This document shows positions 23,583-32,644 of a DNA stretch of 34,653 nucleotides, piece by piece (the stretch's first letter is position 1; each line of letters starts with the position of its first letter). The translations under genes were made by a program, and so were the position numbers. The stretch is from Trueperaceae bacterium. Its GTDB lineage: Bacteria; Deinococcota; Deinococci; Deinococcales; Trueperaceae. The stretch lies in contig CP070651.1 in assembly GCA_020354625.1 (NCBI GenBank), forward strand, positions 2,690,507 through 2,725,159, given 5' to 3'. Under the pieces are notes generated by a model. It had not been told where the DNA came from. It searched no databases and saw only the letters and a program-made list of their open reading frames with translations.

Positions 23583-23612
23583 GATCAATTGATCTTGGCA
23601 GTGCCAAGATCA
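23583..23612. terminator. Nested palindromes between convergent genes, probable bidirectional terminator
   Basis: A perfect 23-bp palindrome at 23590-23612 has arms TGATCTTGGCA and TGCCAAGATCA around a single G. It overlaps a 12-bp palindrome GATCAATTGATC at 23583-23594. It lies between two convergent stop codons (23526 and 23625). No clear T-run follows, so termination efficiency is uncertain. Confidence 0.55.
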
Positions 23613-23624
23613 CCGAAAGACGGC

Positions 23625-25010
23625 TTAGGGTACCGGCAGATTATCGACCCAATTCGCAGGCAGATCGATCAGGTACATCTCCACCTCACCAGTTCCCATC
23701 TGATCCCAATTGCTCCCGAACACGATCCGCGTCAGGTCGTGATTGGCGCTAGCCTGCGGCTCGGCAAAATAGAAGTAGTCCGGGTCATTGACATCGTCCA
23801 CTAGCGAGTGCGTGTGCGCCAGCCTCGCCACCCGGCCCCCGGCGGTGAGCTCGACCGCGAACACAGAGTCGTCCATCCAGGTCATGGCGGTCGGTCGGCT
23901 CCCTTCATAGGTCGAGACGATAGCCCAGCCGGGTTCAGCAAACGAGCGCCCCGAAATGTGGAAGCCGATCGGTGAATGGCTGAAGTCGATCTGCCAGAGC
24001 GCCGTAATGACGCCGCTTTGCAAATCGACCATGGAAATCCAGTCGGTGGTGGTGTCCTGGAAGACCAGAACCTCCCGTCCTTGACTGTCATAGGCCGGGT
24101 CGGAGTGGCCCACGGTGCGGAGAAGTCCCCGTCCGTTCTTGAGGTTCTGGTCGTAGACCATCAAACCGCACGGATTGGCCGCGGTACCGAGGGTACCCAC
24201 CGGGCACGTCAGGTCGTGATAGGCCAAGAAGTAGTTCCCTGATGGGCTGATGGTGACGGTGTCGATCTCCCGCTGCACTTGCGTGAAACCGGTCAAATCC
24301 AAGCTGGCGATGACGGTGTCCGTAAGCTGGTCGTACACCACCAAGGCCATCGGTAACCACTGCGCATCCTGAGCCATCAGACCCCAGGTTCGGCCGTCGC
24401 TGGAAGGGCTGCCCTCATAGCGGGTCCACACCGCGGTGACCTGTTGGCCAGGGAAGTCGGCGGTGAAGTCGTGAACCAGCGTCTCTTGACTTGTAGCCAC
24501 GTTATACGCCATCAGACGAACGTAGCGGGCCTGGTCATCGACGGCGCTTTCCGTAAAGTGATAGATGACATCGGGATCGGTAGCGTCCCAGCGGGGATCG
24601 ATGTCGAGCGGAAGCTGCCGGATCACCTGCAGGGTGACAGCGTCGTAGAGGTACCAGTTCGCTTCAACGCTGCGCGCCAGAAGACGGGTCCCGTTCGCAT
24701 TGAAAGCCTGCACCCGTGAGTATTCGTTCTTGAGCCCTGGTGAGGGATCACCGGGATCGAGATCCGCCGTGCGGTCGGTGACCCGCACAACACAGGTGCC
24801 GAACACCGGATCGAGAAAAGGGGCACGCGGCTGCGGCTCTGCCAGGTTGGGCGTCTGGTAGACGGTCGTATCGGTTACTTCTGGCATCGTGGGGGCGGTG
24901 CACGCGGTGACGTCGGCTGAAGCTACCGCAGTAATAGCGTAGACCAACAGGACCGCCCCACATAGGAGCAACCCGTAGGCCGCCCCTCGGCACCTTATCT
25001 TTCCCACCAT
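23625..25010 (-). CDS. Secreted WD40/TolB-like beta-propeller protein of unknown function
   Basis: A 461-residue exported protein. Residues 1-32 form a signal peptide with a long hydrophobic core ending in ASA. After it comes a proline-rich linker and then repeated blades with motifs such as VTDRTADLDPGD, NANGTRLLARSV, ISPSGNYFLAYHD and TRIVFGSNW, typical of TolB/WD40-like propellers. The final blade NHDLTRIVFGSNWDQ resembles the last blade of oligogalacturonate-lyase-like proteins, but the QxxHxH metal motif is absent. GAGGAG is just upstream of ATG 25010. Four cysteines in the mature part could form disulfides. It is divergent from the GH31 remnant. A polysaccharide-binding or lyase-related role is possible but unproven. 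Confidence 0.75.
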   Translation of the reverse strand: MVGKIRCRGAAYGLLLCGAVLLVYAITAVASADVTACTAPTMPEVTDTTVYQTPNLAEPQPRAPFLDPVFGTCVVRVTDRTADLDPGDPSPGLKNEYSRVQAFNANGTRLLARSVEANWYLYDAVTLQVIRQLPLDIDPRWDATDPDVIYHFTESAVDDQARYVRLMAYNVATSQETLVHDFTADFPGQQVTAVWTRYEGSPSSDGRTWGLMAQDAQWLPMALVVYDQLTDTVIASLDLTGFTQVQREIDTVTISPSGNYFLAYHDLTCPVGTLGTAANPCGLMVYDQNLKNGRGLLRTVGHSDPAYDSQGREVLVFQDTTTDWISMVDLQSGVITALWQIDFSHSPIGFHISGRSFAEPGWAIVSTYEGSRPTAMTWMDDSVFAVELTAGGRVARLAHTHSLVDDVNDPDYFYFAEPQASANHDLTRIVFGSNWDQMGTGEVEMYLIDLPANWVDNLPVP

Positions 25011-25293
25011 GGCTCCTCACCTCATCCTTAGTTGGTTCGTGAAAAACCGTGCTTCATTATGAGACACCTTCATTGTGGTGCGACCGGCTTTGGGTAGCCA
25101 AGAGACAAATGTCCCCTGCCTGAGAGGGGTTTCGACCGCTCTCGCGGCCGGTGGAGGGCAAGCACACAACCTCGGTACCTACGAATAGGGACGCTAGCGA
25201 AGAGGTGTGACGGTATGATAGTCGTGGGAACGCGCTGCCCGAGTACCAGGTGATGTTTGGACCTGGAACGTCACGCTGCAGAGGGGAGCACAC
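25011..25293. promoter_or_regulatory. 283-bp divergent region between the propeller gene and the GH31 remnant
   Basis: It should contain promoters for both directions. TATGAT near 25214-25220 is a candidate -10 element on the + strand, and an AT-rich block with CATAAT on the - strand lies near 25055-25065. No long repeat or known site is recognised. An open frame of 78 codons on the - strand is not supported by any family or ribosome binding site. Confidence 0.35.
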
Positions 25294-26443
25294 GTGTCAC
25301 CAATTTTCCTTCTAGGGACCTATCGCGAGCTGCGAGCACAGGCGCTCGCCCTCATCACCCTTTGCCTCTTTCTTACTGTCTGCTTCCAAGGCACAGCGGT
25401 CACAGGCGCCCCAACGGGCCGGTTGGACCTGGACGGCCGACTCGTTTTCGCAATGGGATTATCTGCTTCCTCACCTCAGGGCCGTACAGAACCTCGGGCT
25501 CGGGGGCTTCGCCTTTGTGGGCCAAGATATCGGCGGTTGGGACGGTGACGACGGCGAGGAGGCTGCTGCCCCGCCACCGAGCCCCGAACTCTACACCCGC
25601 TGGTTCGAAATCGGTGTCTTCAACGCTCTCACCAGAGCCCACGGCACCTCTGCGCGGGAGCCGTACCAATTCGGTCAAGAGGTCGAGCAGATCACCAAGG
25701 ACTACCTCAGACTCCGTTACCGACTGCTCCCTTACATCTACACGTCGGCCTGGCAAGCCAGCCAGACCGGCGTGCCCCTGGTCCGCCCACTCGTGCTGGA
25801 GTTCCAAAACGACCCCACGACCTACGTGCGCGACGACGAGTTCTTGTTCGGACCCTCGCTACTCGTGGCGCCCGTGACTACACTCGGAGCGAGTTCGCGA
25901 GAGGTGTATCTGCCCGAAGGCCTTTGGTACGACTTCTGGGAACCGACGCAGACGTTCCGGGGACCGACCACACTGACAGAAGTCGCCGCTCCCTTAGGCC
26001 GGGTCCCGCTCTTCGTCCGCGGTGGAGCGGTGATCCCGATGGGTCCTGAGATGAACTACGTGGGTGAGCAGCCTTTGGATCCGCTCGAGCTCCATATCTA
26101 CCCGGATCAAACCGCACGCGGCCTCCTCTATGAGGACGACGGCGTCAGCCCAGAAGGATCCTATAGCACCACCAACTACAACCTGATCCAAGGCGAAACG
26201 CTCCGTCTCGACGTGGACCGGCGCACCGGATTGTTTCGGCCTCAAGAACGCACCTATCGAGTGATTCTTTACGACCGGGATGAACCGACCGCGGTAGCTC
26301 GAGACGGGTCACGGGTGGCCGAGGTCGCCTCGCACTTGGAGCTGCAAACGGTTTCCTACGGATGGTTCTACGATGCGAGCGCCCGCGTTCTCCATCTGGC
26401 ATTTCCCGACACCGGGGCCGCGACGCAGTGGGAAGTGCGCTAA
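25294..26443 (+). pseudogene. GH31 glycosidase remnant (signal peptide plus C-terminal half, frameshifted, catalytic core deleted)
   Basis: The first 40 codons encode a signal peptide (LITLCLFLTVCFQGTA). From about 25415 a different frame reads RAGWTWTADSFSQWDY, then LGLGGFAFVGQDIGGWDG, then the complete GH31 C-terminal region with LRYRLLPYIYTSAWQA and REVYLPEGLWYDFW. The first of these segments aligns with the acid/base aspartate region of GH31 alpha-glucosidases/xylosidases. About 400 residues that normally precede it, including the nucleophile block, are missing, and the signal peptide is out of frame with the rest. An internal GTG at 25517 could only express an inactive C-terminal piece. 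The best reading is a deletion within a secreted GH31 gene. Confidence 0.78.
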
Positions 26444-26721
26444 CCGCTTAGCTCCTCAGGGATGGAACCAACCATCCCATGGCCTCCATCGGCCTTCTTG
26501 ATAGTAACCAGAGAGCGTGTCAGGATTGCCCTACCCCACGCCATCCGAGACCGGACTCCGTTATGCCCGTTGAAACACAACGGGCGATCCGCTGTATAAC
26601 GGGACGTTTGTCTCTTTACATACACTTCACGGAAGGGGTAGGTGTGTCGATAAGACTGAGACGGCTCTAAGAGAAACCTTCTCTTGATTCTTTCCTTATT
26701 CCCGCTAAGGAGAAGATCGTC
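26444..26721. other. 278-bp gap with three hairpins before the large propeller gene
   Basis: Three inverted repeats are visible. GGGATGG/CCATCCC at 26459-26478 is a plausible terminator of the GH31 remnant. GCCCGTTG/CAACGGGC is at 26565-26585. AAGAGAA/TTCTCTT at 26669-26685 is followed by a T-rich stretch 36 nt before the next ATG. The last could be a leader attenuator. No gene is seen. Confidence 0.5.
26706..26712 (+). promoter_or_regulatory. Ribosome binding site of the 1149-residue propeller gene
   Basis: TAAGGAG lies 9 nt before ATG 26722, which confirms a start with a long polar stretch before the signal peptide. Confidence 0.75.
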
Positions 26722-29700
26722 ATGTCGAGAACGTTTTTGTCCGCCCCGTTCCCGCCTTGGACGTTCACGCCACCCACCTTCGTACACGGCAAGAGAATCG
26801 GTCGCCTTATCCCGGCACTGGCCTTCGCAATCTTTGTGATCGCACAAACCGTTTGGCTAGGCTGCCCAGCCCTCGCCCAGAGCGGAGGGTTCCATGAGCT
26901 CTTCGATGACCCCTCTCTCCCGGAGTGGGAAATGATCGGCCACAGCGCAGTCGAGAATAGCAGCCTCCTCATGGAATCGGGCGGCGGTGCCGTCCGCATC
27001 GGTCGATGGTCCGATTTCGAACTACATGCCCGCATGCGCCGGATCGGTGAAGGAGAGCTTCTGGTCCAGCTCCGCCTCGAGGATGAGGGTTCTATCTCGC
27101 TGCGCATCGGCGGAACCTACGCCGCCCTGCTTTTGGGCCCACAGCTCTTGGTGGCATCTCCTCTTGAGGAGATCCCGGTGCGGGAATGGTTCACGCTGGG
27201 TACCTTCGCAGCCGGCGACGAACTAATCGTGGAGATCAACGGCCGGCCACAGCTGACCGCCCGTCTGCGTGAGGGGCCTACCCGGGGCACGGTGGGGTTC
27301 TTTTTCGAGGGTCCGGGCAGAGGCGAGGTCGACTTCGCCGAGCTGTTGAGCCTAGACGAAGAGTCCCCCGAAGCGGTACCGGAAGCGACACAAGCCCTTC
27401 CCAGAGAAACTCCACCCTCATCGCCATCTCGAGGTGAGTTTCCCTCTGAATCTGTGGTGGTCATGTTTGAAGACATGAGAAACGGCATGTTCGATGCCGC
27501 CGTCCCCAGCGGACCGGGCACCTTGAGTGTGGAACCAGCTGGAATGGACAACCTCGCCGCACACCTTACAGGCGAGGTGAAGCTCACCATGCACGGCGCA
27601 ACCTGGCAGTCCTACTCGTGGAGGGACTACGATCTCTCGCTACGCTTGAAACGCTCCCAAGGGGGCTTTGGATTCGGTTTGCGGTGGCTCCAGCTCGTTC
27701 CCCATGCCCGCTCAGACACCGGGCGCGGCTACTGGATCGATCACGATGGAAGGGAATGGATCCTCTCGAAAGAGGTGCATGAGGTCTCCACCGAGCTTGC
27801 TCGGTTCCCTGGACCAGTCACACCCGACAGCTGGCACGACCTGACGCTCTCGGTGCGAGATGTGCCGGGCGGAGGAGAGATTTCCGTTTCTTTAAGCGGC
27901 GTCACGGCGTTTCGCTTCACCGATCCTTCGCCCATCCCGTACGGCACGCTGGCCTTCCGTACACAAGGTACGGCTGCCGAGCTGTGGCTTGATGATATCG
28001 AGGTCATCGAGCACCTCGATCCGAACAGGACGTGGCGCCAGGCGCGCGGTCCTGAGGGCGTGAGTGATGTGACTGCGATCGCCGTCGACCCGCGCGATTG
28101 GCGCGTCGCCTATGCGGGCGGCTCGGATGCTGGGTTCTTCAAGACAACGGATGGTGGAAGGACCTGGCAGGAGATCGGCCTTACACGTGAACTGTGGACC
28201 CCACGAATCCACACGATCGTCCACGCCCCCTCCGATCCGAACATTCTCTACTTGGGCGCCGGTGGAAAGCATATCAGCCCGATCTGGCGGAGCGACGACG
28301 GCGGGGAGACCTGGAAGTGGATGCGGCTGGTGTCACCGGGAGGAGATTACTTGGCAGAGGCGGACGCCATGGCGATTGCGGTGATGCCCGACGATCCGAT
28401 GCATATCTACTTCAGCATCGGCTCCGCTTTTTTCATAATCCCTCCCCCGGAGTTTTCAGGGGTATATGAGTCACGAGACGGCGGCCGAACCTACAAGAAC
28501 TTACAGAGCGGCGGCGGTAACATTTCATCCGTGGCGCTCGATCCCGCCGATCCGCGCCACATCCTCGCCGGCAGTCTCAACGCCGCCGAATCGGGTGTTT
28601 CAATCATCGCTTCTTATGACGGCGGCCACAGCTGGGCTGCCTCCGACGATGGCATCGCTCAGGACGATATCCGCCAGATCATCTTCGATCCATCCTCGCC
28701 GGGCACCGTCTTCGCCGTGGCCTTTACCTTCATCCCTGAGGTTGGTGGCAACCTCTACCGCTCAGAAGATTCGGGGCGAACGTGGGAGATCCTCGCTTCG
28801 CTCCCAAAGAGCAACGGACTGCTGTATAACCCGCCACCTATCCCAACGCTTTATGCCAACCAGCCCGATGGGCTCTACACCTCGATCGATGCGGGTGATT
28901 CGTGGACCCGTCTGACGGGCAGCGAGTGCATCAGGGGCATCAGTGCGCTCGGCAGCAACAATCCTGAGGTCATCTACTCCATCACCGCTCCCACCATCAG
29001 CGTCTCTACCGATCGTGGCACGACCTGCACCCAATCGACCGAAGGTCTGCTGGCACACCCCGTCATCGGCTTGGGTATCTCTAAAAGCAACCCGGCCGTG
29101 GCCTACATCGGGACGACGATGGGCGTGTTCAAAACGACCGATGCGGGCGAGACGTGGGAGTTCCTGCTCAGAGGTATGTTCGCCGGCATCGCCGTCGATC
29201 CGACCGATAGCGAGACGGTCTATCTGGGCGCAGTCGAAGGAGCTGAGGTGCTCAAATCGACCGACGGCGGAAGGGGCTGGACCAACTTGAAAGCCGAGAT
29301 CCATTATCCCGGCGTCTCGACGCTCGTAATCGATCCCAACGATCCGCAAACGATCTACGCCGGGACGGGCCACGGCCCACAGATGCCTCCACAGGGCGCC
29401 GGCCTGTACAAGAGCACCGATGCCGGCAAAACCTGGAACCGCTTGCCCGGCGTTCCGGACGTCGCTGTCACCGCCGTGGAGATCGATCGAGGCGGCAGCG
29501 GCCGCGTCGCCGTGTCGACCATGGGCAACGGGGTTCTCATCAGCGAAGATAACGGTCTCACCTTCGAGCCGCGCAATCGCGGCTTCGTCGACGATCCCGT
29601 CGCCCGACAAGTGTGGGCCTTGAGAATGCACCCACAGAATCCCGATGTGCTCTACGCCGGTACCAGCCGCCATTACGGCCAGGTCGGCAGCGGAGGAAAA

Positions 29701-30171
29701 GATGGTCTCTATAAGACCACAGATGGTGGGCGCAACTGGACCATGATCCTCGGAGGTGAGGACGTGCCGGTTGCACCCAACGGCTACATCCATCTCGGCG
29801 GCGGCATCGACGCCATCGCCATCAACCCGGCACGACCGGAGCAGGTCTATGCGGCCCTGCACGATCCCGGGATCGTTTTCAGCGAGGACGGCGGCGAGAC
29901 CTGGAGCTATGTAAACGCCGGACTGGTCCCGCTGATGACACACGTCTACCCGTACCGTATGGACATCTCCCCGACAGGCGACGTTCTCTACGCCACCTCC
30001 TGTGGTCGCAGCATCTTCCGCAACCTGACCAACGTGCCTGAGGATTCGCTCTCCGCCTTCCTGTCGACGCTCTCAGAGAGAGAGCAAGCCCGACCAACAG
30101 AAGGTATGTGGGAGTCGACCGAGCCAGCCGCGGCACAGGTTGAGACAAACTCACGTGAACACAGGCGCTGA
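26722..30171 (+). CDS. Secreted protein with two lectin-like domains and a double Asp-box (VPS10/GH74-like) propeller
   Basis: An 1149-residue exported protein. A 25-residue polar lead is followed by a hydrophobic segment (about 31-52) ending in PALAQ, a probable signal-peptidase site. Two concanavalin-A-like beta-sandwich domains follow (about 58-210 and 245-435), joined by a proline/serine-rich linker. From about 440 to 1110 there are roughly 13 Asp-box repeats, including TTDGGRTW, SDDGGETW, SRDGGRTY, TTDAGETW, STDAGKTW and SEDGGETW. They are preceded by D-P-x-D/N-P phrases such as IDPNDPQTIYAG. This pattern is typical of two stacked seven-bladed VPS10/GH74-type propellers. No catalytic aspartate pair of GH74 can be assigned. 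The cytochrome gene follows with no gap, so the two products probably work together at the cell surface. Confidence 0.8.
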   Translation: MSRTFLSAPFPPWTFTPPTFVHGKRIGRLIPALAFAIFVIAQTVWLGCPALAQSGGFHELFDDPSLPEWEMIGHSAVENSSLLMESGGGAVRIGRWSDFELHARMRRIGEGELLVQLRLEDEGSISLRIGGTYAALLLGPQLLVASPLEEIPVREWFTLGTFAAGDELIVEINGRPQLTARLREGPTRGTVGFFFEGPGRGEVDFAELLSLDEESPEAVPEATQALPRETPPSSPSRGEFPSESVVVMFEDMRNGMFDAAVPSGPGTLSVEPAGMDNLAAHLTGEVKLTMHGATWQSYSWRDYDLSLRLKRSQGGFGFGLRWLQLVPHARSDTGRGYWIDHDGREWILSKEVHEVSTELARFPGPVTPDSWHDLTLSVRDVPGGGEISVSLSGVTAFRFTDPSPIPYGTLAFRTQGTAAELWLDDIEVIEHLDPNRTWRQARGPEGVSDVTAIAVDPRDWRVAYAGGSDAGFFKTTDGGRTWQEIGLTRELWTPRIHTIVHAPSDPNILYLGAGGKHISPIWRSDDGGETWKWMRLVSPGGDYLAEADAMAIAVMPDDPMHIYFSIGSAFFIIPPPEFSGVYESRDGGRTYKNLQSGGGNISSVALDPADPRHILAGSLNAAESGVSIIASYDGGHSWAASDDGIAQDDIRQIIFDPSSPGTVFAVAFTFIPEVGGNLYRSEDSGRTWEILASLPKSNGLLYNPPPIPTLYANQPDGLYTSIDAGDSWTRLTGSECIRGISALGSNNPEVIYSITAPTISVSTDRGTTCTQSTEGLLAHPVIGLGISKSNPAVAYIGTTMGVFKTTDAGETWEFLLRGMFAGIAVDPTDSETVYLGAVEGAEVLKSTDGGRGWTNLKAEIHYPGVSTLVIDPNDPQTIYAGTGHGPQMPPQGAGLYKSTDAGKTWNRLPGVPDVAVTAVEIDRGGSGRVAVSTMGNGVLISEDNGLTFEPRNRGFVDDPVARQVWALRMHPQNPDVLYAGTSRHYGQVGSGGKDGLYKTTDGGRNWTMILGGEDVPVAPNGYIHLGGGIDAIAINPARPEQVYAALHDPGIVFSEDGGETWSYVNAGLVPLMTHVYPYRMDISPTGDVLYATSCGRSIFRNLTNVPEDSLSAFLSTLSEREQARPTEGMWESTEPAAAQVETNSREHRR

Positions 30172-30179
30172 GTGGCGCC

Positions 30180-30184
30180 GGAGG
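30180..30184 (+). promoter_or_regulatory. Ribosome binding site deciding the cytochrome start
   Basis: GGAGG lies 8 nt before the in-frame GTG 30193. The more upstream GTG 30172, directly after the preceding stop, has no such site. Confidence 0.55.
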
Positions 30185-30192
30185 ATCCGATC

Positions 30193-31974
30193 GTGGATGC
30201 GCATACGCATCATGGCAAGAACACCCGGCGAAAACCCCAGTTCTGGATCGGTCTGCTGCTGATTTCGATCGCTCTCGCCGGCGCCGTGGCGTGGACCTGG
30301 AAGGTTGATTCTGTCGAAGGGATCGTGTGGGACGAAACCGGGGAACCTATCCCCGGCGCCATCATACGCGTAAAAGCGGAAGAGACCCAGGCAACGACCG
30401 TTGCGACCGGCCGGTTCCACTTGATCGGATTCGAACCGCGCTTCCGCACACGAGTTACGGCCTGGGCACACGGCTACTACGTAAGCGGTGTCGACGTCTG
30501 GCCCTGGACAGAGGAGGCCGAGTTCATCCTGCGTCGCTATCCGGTCGAAGACCATCCTGACTACACCTGGGTACCACCGGCGGTCGAGACCCGCAGTGCC
30601 CTACGAGAGACTTGGATCCGATTAGGATTAGATCTCACCGCACGACTCTCCTTCCACCACGCCTTCCTGCCCCTCGCCGACCGGCTGAGCCTCGGCTGCC
30701 GCGACTGTCACGGAGCAGTAATCTTTGAAGAGTGGGCCGAGGGTGCCCACGCCCGCGGGGCAGACAACCCGGTCTTCCTTACGCTCTACAACGGAACCGA
30801 CGTAACCGGTGTCAAAGGTGCTGAGGTCCAGTTCGGAACCTCGCCCTACTACTACAACAAGGTGATCGTCTCGCCAGACACGGAGGCCGCGGATGTCGGG
30901 GCAGGCTTCCGGCTCGATTTTCCCGAGATTGCAGGCAACTGCGCTACCTGCCACCTACCCTCCCCAGCGCTCGATGCACCCTACAACACCGATCCGAACG
31001 CTGCGACCGGGATCGACGCCCAAGGAGCCCACTGCGACTTCTGCCATAAGATCGTCGACGTCCAGCTCGATCCCGAGAGCGGCTTGCCCCCCGAAAACCT
31101 GCCCGGCGTCCTGTCCCTGGAACTGGCACGGCCCGGCGCCGGGGAACAGGTATTCTTCGGACCCTACGATGACGTCGACGCGGGTCCAGACACGTACCTA
31201 CCGCTCATGAAGCAGAGCCAGATCTGCGCGCCCTGCCACAACGCCTCTTTCTGGGGGGTTCCGATCTACCAATCCTTTGCCGAGTGGCTCGAGAGTCCCT
31301 ACAGCAACCCCGAGACCGGCCAGACCTGTCAAAACTGCCATATGCGACCGAACGGGATAACAGATAACTTCGCCCCAGGCCGCGGCGGATTAAAGCGCGA
31401 TCCCGCCAGTCTGCCGACCCACATCTTTCCGGGCGCGGCCGACCAGGAACTGCTGGCAGAGGCTGCCAGCATGCACGTCGACGCTTCTTGGCAGGCTGAG
31501 ATCCTCACGGTGAACGTGGCGATCGAGAACGACAACACCGGTCACCACATCCCGACCGACAGTCCGCTACGGCAGGTGATCCTCCTGGTCCAGGCCACTT
31601 CGGATGCCGGTGAGCCGTTACCTCTACTGGAGGGTCCAACCCTGCCAGATTGGACCGGAATCGGAGACCCGACAGGCGGAAACTACGCCGGCTTTCCAGG
31701 CCGGGTCTATGCCAAAGTGCTCGAGGAGGTAAGGACCGGAACAGCCCCGACAGCGGCGTACTGGAACCCGATCCGCATCGTGAGCGACAACCGCATTCCC
31801 GCCATGGAGGCAGACCGCGTCAACTTCCGATTCGCAGCCCCGGTCGATGGGCCGCTGCAGGTTCAGGTACGGCTCCTCTTTCGCCGAGCGTTCAAACCTC
31901 TTGCTGAACAAAAAGGTTGGGACGTCCCAGACATCCCGATGGCCACCCGTGAGTTGACGCTGATCCGCGAGTGA
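30193..31974 (+). CDS. Membrane-anchored pentahaem cytochrome c with an N-terminal carboxypeptidase-regulatory-like domain
   Basis: A 593-residue protein. A short cytosolic tail (VDAHTHHGKNTRRKPQ) precedes one TM helix (about 17-38), which anchors the rest outside. Residues about 40-115 form a carboxypeptidase-regulatory-like beta-sandwich (GIVWDETGEPIPGAIIRV, then GRFHLIGF). Five CxxCH haem sites follow: CRDCH (169), CATCH (250), CDFCH (281), CAPCH (345) and CQNCH (379). Distal histidines are abundant, for example HHAF and GHHIP. The arrangement recalls cytochrome c-554-type multihaem proteins. The last 180 residues are beta-rich with no haem. It directly follows the large propeller gene with no spacer, so the two are co-transcribed. 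The role is presumably electron transfer at the cell surface; the partner redox enzyme is not visible. Confidence 0.87.
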   Translation: MDAHTHHGKNTRRKPQFWIGLLLISIALAGAVAWTWKVDSVEGIVWDETGEPIPGAIIRVKAEETQATTVATGRFHLIGFEPRFRTRVTAWAHGYYVSGVDVWPWTEEAEFILRRYPVEDHPDYTWVPPAVETRSALRETWIRLGLDLTARLSFHHAFLPLADRLSLGCRDCHGAVIFEEWAEGAHARGADNPVFLTLYNGTDVTGVKGAEVQFGTSPYYYNKVIVSPDTEAADVGAGFRLDFPEIAGNCATCHLPSPALDAPYNTDPNAATGIDAQGAHCDFCHKIVDVQLDPESGLPPENLPGVLSLELARPGAGEQVFFGPYDDVDAGPDTYLPLMKQSQICAPCHNASFWGVPIYQSFAEWLESPYSNPETGQTCQNCHMRPNGITDNFAPGRGGLKRDPASLPTHIFPGAADQELLAEAASMHVDASWQAEILTVNVAIENDNTGHHIPTDSPLRQVILLVQATSDAGEPLPLLEGPTLPDWTGIGDPTGGNYAGFPGRVYAKVLEEVRTGTAPTAAYWNPIRIVSDNRIPAMEADRVNFRFAAPVDGPLQVQVRLLFRRAFKPLAEQKGWDVPDIPMATRELTLIRE

Positions 31975-32026
31975 GCCAGAGTGGCTTTGCAACGAAGCAG
32001 AAGCCTATCGCCAGGAGTAGATCGTC

Positions 32027-32278
32027 GGCACTGGCCGCGTCCACGATAGTTGCCGTAACATCGACCAGGGAAACACAACGCACCATCCTCCAGCCCACAT
32101 CTGCCTGGCCCAGCCAGCAGATCTGAAGCGGCACCCGCGCGACCTGCTCATAAAACGACATCTTGCGCCACAGGCCGTGCTCGCCGAGCATCTCGCCGTG
32201 ATCCGAGGTGTGGATGACGATGGTCCGGTCCACCAGCCCTGTCTCGTCCAAGGTATCTAGCTGTGCAATCTCACCGCT
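32027..32278 (-). pseudogene. Sulfatase fragment, truncated at both ends
   Basis: An open stretch of about 80 codons matches the middle to C-terminal part of a type I sulfatase: LDTLDETGLVDRTIVIHTSDHGEMLGEHGLW, quoted here in two parts as LDETGLVDRTIVIHTSDHGE and MLGEHGLWRKMSFYEQ, then VARVPLQI and SLVDVTATIVDAA. The metal-binding DHG is intact, but the N-terminal half with the CxPxR cysteine is missing and the C-terminus decays into unrelated sequence. It is more like choline/aryl sulfatases than the intact sulfatase at 9803-11173. Its 5' end abuts the recombinase fragment, which marks a rearrangement point near 32280. Confidence 0.7.
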
Positions 32279-32281
32279 CTT

Positions 32282-32644
32282 TTGCTCGAGCACCGCGAAA
32301 ACGCTCCAGCAAATGAGCACGATCTCGTCTTCCCCAATCAAAATGGTGAGCCCCTAGACGTGGATAACTTCGCCCAGCGAAACTTCAAGCGCATCCTCAA
32401 AGTCGTCGGCTTACCCAATATCCGCCTTTATGACCTCAGGCACACCTGCGCCACCCTGCTTCTTCTTGCTTGGATGCACGCCAAGGTGGTGAGCGAGCGT
32501 CTCGGGCACGCCAGCATCAGAGAGACGATGGACACCTACAGCCACGTCTTACCGAGTATGCAAAAGCAAGCGAGCGACGCTCTCGAGCATCTGCTCTTTA
32601 GCGATAAAAGCGAGGATTACCAGCAAGTCAGGGAGCTCAACTAA
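32282..32644 (+). pseudogene. Tyrosine recombinase (phage-type integrase) C-terminal fragment
   Basis: The reading frame encodes the C-terminal catalytic part of a tyrosine recombinase: DLVFPNQNGEPLDVDNF, then LYDLRHTCATLLL with the second catalytic arginine (H-x-x-R position reads YDLR), then SERLGHASIRETMDTYSHV with the conserved GH and the nucleophile tyrosine. The N-terminal core-binding domain and the first catalytic arginine and lysine are missing. The apparent TTG start is therefore not a real one. It is a broken integrase, left by a prophage or integrative element. No att core, tRNA or matching repeat is visible beside it. Confidence 0.8.

Noticed and set aside
28762-29943. A 393-codon open frame on the - strand
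   Set aside because: It is antisense to the Asp-box repeats. Repeated GC-rich codons there keep the opposite strand open.
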